Source: Paraburkholderia sp. LEh10
GTDB lineage: Bacteria; Pseudomonadota; Gammaproteobacteria; Burkholderiales; Burkholderiaceae
NCBI RefSeq assembly: GCF_017814945.1
Contig: NZ_JAGIPX010000025.1
Location: forward strand, 1 to 64,000
Direction: 5' to 3'
Length of the DNA stretch: 64,000 nt
The stretch's first letter is position 1. Each line of letters starts with the position of its first letter. The position numbers and the translations under genes were made by a program. Shown piece by piece: positions 61,879 to 64,000 of the stretch. The notes under the pieces were generated by a model. That model did no database searches. It was not told the DNA's origin and saw only the letters and a list, made by a program, of their open reading frames with translations.

Positions 61879-63843
61879 TTACGCACGCACACCGCCAACA
61901 GGCGTTAGTTCGAGCGTCAGCACCTGAAATGGATCGAGGTGAATCGTCTGTGGGCTGTCCGCGTCCCAGACGGATGGAACGTTCAGGTTCGAATCCGCAA
62001 ATGGACGATGCGCGCTGAAACGCCCCGCAACGCGCACAGGCAGTTCGAGATGCGCTCTCAGATCGAGCCGGAAATCGTTCGCGCGTTCGTGCGGATTGCG
62101 CAGCGTGACGATCGCTTTCGACGGCGTCCATGCGGCCCAGCCGTAGACATCGAGTTCATCGGGCGCACCGCCTATCCAGTGACAATCGCGCAGCACGTCA
62201 GCGTTTGCGCGCGCCCAGCGGGCGGCTTCGGCGAGCACGTCCCAATCGCGCGTCTGCAGCAACGGCGGCGTGATGTAAAGCTCCTGCAATTGCGTTCCGC
62301 TGCCGAAGTACGAGCGCACTTCATGCGGGAAAGCCTGTGCGGGATCGCTGTTGAGCCCGTCGTTTTCGCGCGCAAAGATGATGCCGTGAAGCATCAGCGA
62401 ATTGAGCGGAAAAAGTGGACTCCGGCATACGACGTTGCGATAGGTCTGCGTATCGCGATAGGTGATCCAGCGTTCGCGATCGCTGCCCACGCCGGCGAAA
62501 CCATAATCGGCGCCGTCGCGCCAGATCGAATCGACATACCTGAGCCAGAACGGCGACGCGAGTGTGCCCGTCGAGAGATTGACGAAGAGATCGTGCTTCG
62601 CGCGGCGCAGATCTTCGATCAGTTCGACTGCCGCGTCCCAATCGCTGTTGAAGCGGCTGCCGGCAACGACGGTGCTCGCGTTGCCCGTGCCGTCCAGCTT
62701 GAAGTGATTGACGCCATGTGTGTCGAGCAGATCCGTCGCGGCTTCGTGGAAGCGCCGGTAATACGTCGGGCCTGAGAGTGCGAATCCGTCGCCGACGGTC
62801 TCGTAGCCGGCGGCGCGGCCACGCGTCACGCGCTCCGTTCGGGGCGGACCATAGCCGCCCCACGGCGACAGCCACACGCCTGGCGCCGCGCCATAGCGCG
62901 CGGCGGCTTCCTTCAAGGGCACGAAACCGTCGGGAAATGCGTCGTTGAATGTCCAGTTGCCGCTGTAGTCGTCCCAGCCGTCGTCGAAGACGAAGGAGTC
63001 GAGTTGCACGGCGCGCTTTTCATGCAACTCGCGACCCACTGCATGAATGCGCTCGATCGCTTGTTCCTGCGTGTATGCCGTGAGGAAGCCGATGTCGTAC
63101 CAGGAGTTGTAATGCAGAAAAGGACGATACGGACGCGCCCGTTCCAGTTCGAGGTACGCAGCAAAATCGCGGCGCAACTGGCCGTGATCAAACACACCGG
63201 CGACCGCCGAATAAGCGAGCGTCTTGAGTTTTTCGAGCGGCAGGTCGCGTGTCACTGTCAGGCTGGCCGTGCCGTCGCTCACCCTGCTTTCCGCCATCGG
63301 CAGTTCGAAGCCCAGATAGATATTGCCGTCGATAACGGGCACCGCTTTCAGTTCGCCCGCTTTTTGCGCGTCACGCGCGGCGGTCTGAAAGAGCGACACG
63401 GACGCGATGGGCTCGTCGCACAGCAGCGCGGTGATGAACAGATGCTGGCGAAGATAACGCGCGTCCTCGCGCTGCTCCACGCACCACTCGACGCGCAAAC
63501 GATTATCGGTGTCGCCAAGTACGGCGCGCACCCGTTTGCCGGCGCGGCGCTCGGCTTGCCGTAGCGCATTGCCGCGTGCAGGCAGTGCTTCTTCGCGTGG
63601 CGGCTCGATCAGTTGCAATTCAGCTGCGCCTCGCGTGAGGCCGTCAGCGAAGGTGAGCGCATACGGCGCGCTCACCGATAGACTTCGGCCATGCACGCGG
63701 TCGACGATGACAAAATCGGCCAGACAACGCCCGGCAATCTTCCAGCTCAACGCAATGGCCGAATTGCCGAACACGTATCGATCGCCGGTCACCTGCAAGA
63801 CGGGGGCGCCTGGTTGTTCAGATGGAGCGTCGCTCGCGTGCAT
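61879..63843 (-). CDS. GH36-type alpha-galactosidase
   Basis: 654 residues. An N-terminal beta-supersandwich (about 1-260) is followed by a barrel with SFVFDDGWDDYSGNWTF, GVWLSPWGGYGPPRTER, HFKLDGTGNASTVV (catalytic nucleophile Asp in the K.DG strand) and VDSIWRDGADYGFAG (acid/base Asp), and a C-terminal beta domain (DELDVYGWAAWTPSKAIVTL). The order matches GH36/GH31-related alpha-galactosidases, though the motif differs from the KWDMNR of classical GH36. It is convergent with the GH35 gene, 14 bp apart. Confidence 0.88.
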   Translation of the reverse strand: MHASDAPSEQPGAPVLQVTGDRYVFGNSAIALSWKIAGRCLADFVIVDRVHGRSLSVSAPYALTFADGLTRGAAELQLIEPPREEALPARGNALRQAERRAGKRVRAVLGDTDNRLRVEWCVEQREDARYLRQHLFITALLCDEPIASVSLFQTAARDAQKAGELKAVPVIDGNIYLGFELPMAESRVSDGTASLTVTRDLPLEKLKTLAYSAVAGVFDHGQLRRDFAAYLELERARPYRPFLHYNSWYDIGFLTAYTQEQAIERIHAVGRELHEKRAVQLDSFVFDDGWDDYSGNWTFNDAFPDGFVPLKEAAARYGAAPGVWLSPWGGYGPPRTERVTRGRAAGYETVGDGFALSGPTYYRRFHEAATDLLDTHGVNHFKLDGTGNASTVVAGSRFNSDWDAAVELIEDLRRAKHDLFVNLSTGTLASPFWLRYVDSIWRDGADYGFAGVGSDRERWITYRDTQTYRNVVCRSPLFPLNSLMLHGIIFARENDGLNSDPAQAFPHEVRSYFGSGTQLQELYITPPLLQTRDWDVLAEAARWARANADVLRDCHWIGGAPDELDVYGWAAWTPSKAIVTLRNPHERANDFRLDLRAHLELPVRVAGRFSAHRPFADSNLNVPSVWDADSPQTIHLDPFQVLTLELTPVGGVRA

Positions 63844-63890
63844 GGAATGCCTTATCGGTCGAATGACGGGAAGGCCGAACGACGCGTGAA

Positions 63891-64000
63891 TTACTTCACG
63901 GTCTGAAGCACCTCGAACCCTTCGAATTCCGGATGCCCGAGGTAAAGCGGGCGCGACTGGTGGCCCGCGTTCCGATGCGCGGCGCGAAACGCCTCTGACT
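63891..64000 (-). CDS. Partial gene at the right edge, C-terminus only
   Basis: Thirty-five codons of the minus strand end at the stop at 63891 and continue beyond the window. The tail reads SRPLYLGHPEFEGFEVLQTV. It is upstream of the GH36-type gene on the same strand, 47 bp apart, so the two are probably one operon. No family can be assigned from this fragment. Confidence 0.6.
   Translation of the reverse strand, partial: SEAFRAAHRNAGHQSRPLYLGHPEFEGFEVLQTVK

Overview
The window looks like a high-GC betaproteobacterium of the Burkholderiaceae (Paraburkholderia/Caballeronia/Burkholderia type). This is inferred from codon use, GC content and gene families such as DUF2933, DUF1275, a Hyf-like complex without a hydrogenase site, and Burkholderia-style copper and sugar-acid clusters. 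No rRNA, tRNA, CRISPR array or replication origin was recognised. An orphan ParA and IS debris suggest a secondary chromosome, megaplasmid or island-rich region.

Layout. 0-2.6 kb: a partial lipoprotein, small hypotheticals and a frameshifted chrA remnant. 2.7-4.6 kb: a minus-strand operon of a redoxin-like protein, an HPr-like protein carrying Asp at both classical phosphorylation positions, a spermidine-synthase-like protein and a small winged-helix-like protein. 4.7-5.8 kb: a DUF1275 membrane protein bracketed by two near-identical 19-bp palindromes. 6.0-13.2 kb: a six-gene Hyf/complex-I-like operon (B, C, E, F, G, I) whose large subunit lacks all four NiFe-binding cysteines, so it is better described as an energy-converting hydrogenase-related complex. 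13.2-16.0 kb: decayed DNA with a BON-like leader remnant, an intact lipoprotein gene, an IS21-type istA fragment and a His-rich remnant.

16.0-26.7 kb: a copper-handling island (DUF2933, ICMT-like methyltransferase, Cu(I) P-type ATPase, PAP2, DUF305, copper chaperone with a CueR-type promoter, TolC-like lipoprotein, multicopper oxidase, CusF-like, CopC, CopD). The cytoplasmic ATPase and chaperone, the periplasmic binders and oxidase, and the membrane CopD together form a copper-tolerance system; no copper regulator or RND pump is present. 27.0-28.8 kb: PAP2, a small lipoprotein and an RlpA-like protein.

29.4-39.4 kb: a sugar uptake and catabolism locus with two divergent arms. The plus arm holds an ABC transporter and a RhaM-like mutarotase; the minus arm holds a PhyH-family dioxygenase, a LacI regulator, an aldo-keto reductase, a UxaA-family dehydratase and an FAH-family hydrolase. 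The arms are separated by an inverted duplicate of a 30-bp double LacI-type operator (28/30 identical). The gene set suggests non-phosphorylative oxidation of a 6-deoxyhexose or pentose.

39.4-64 kb: core-like or mixed genes. These are a Tat-exported purple acid phosphatase, an alpha/beta hydrolase, type I glutamine synthetase, an orphan ParA, a SulP-STAS-cNMP transporter divergent from a large SAM/class III cyclase/AAA/TPR signalling protein, a truncated LysR, a low-GC orphan gene, an AI-2E-family protein with an OMF/HlyD/DUF2955 efflux operon, a K+-channel-like protein, a ferritin-like protein, and GH35 and GH36 glycosidases.
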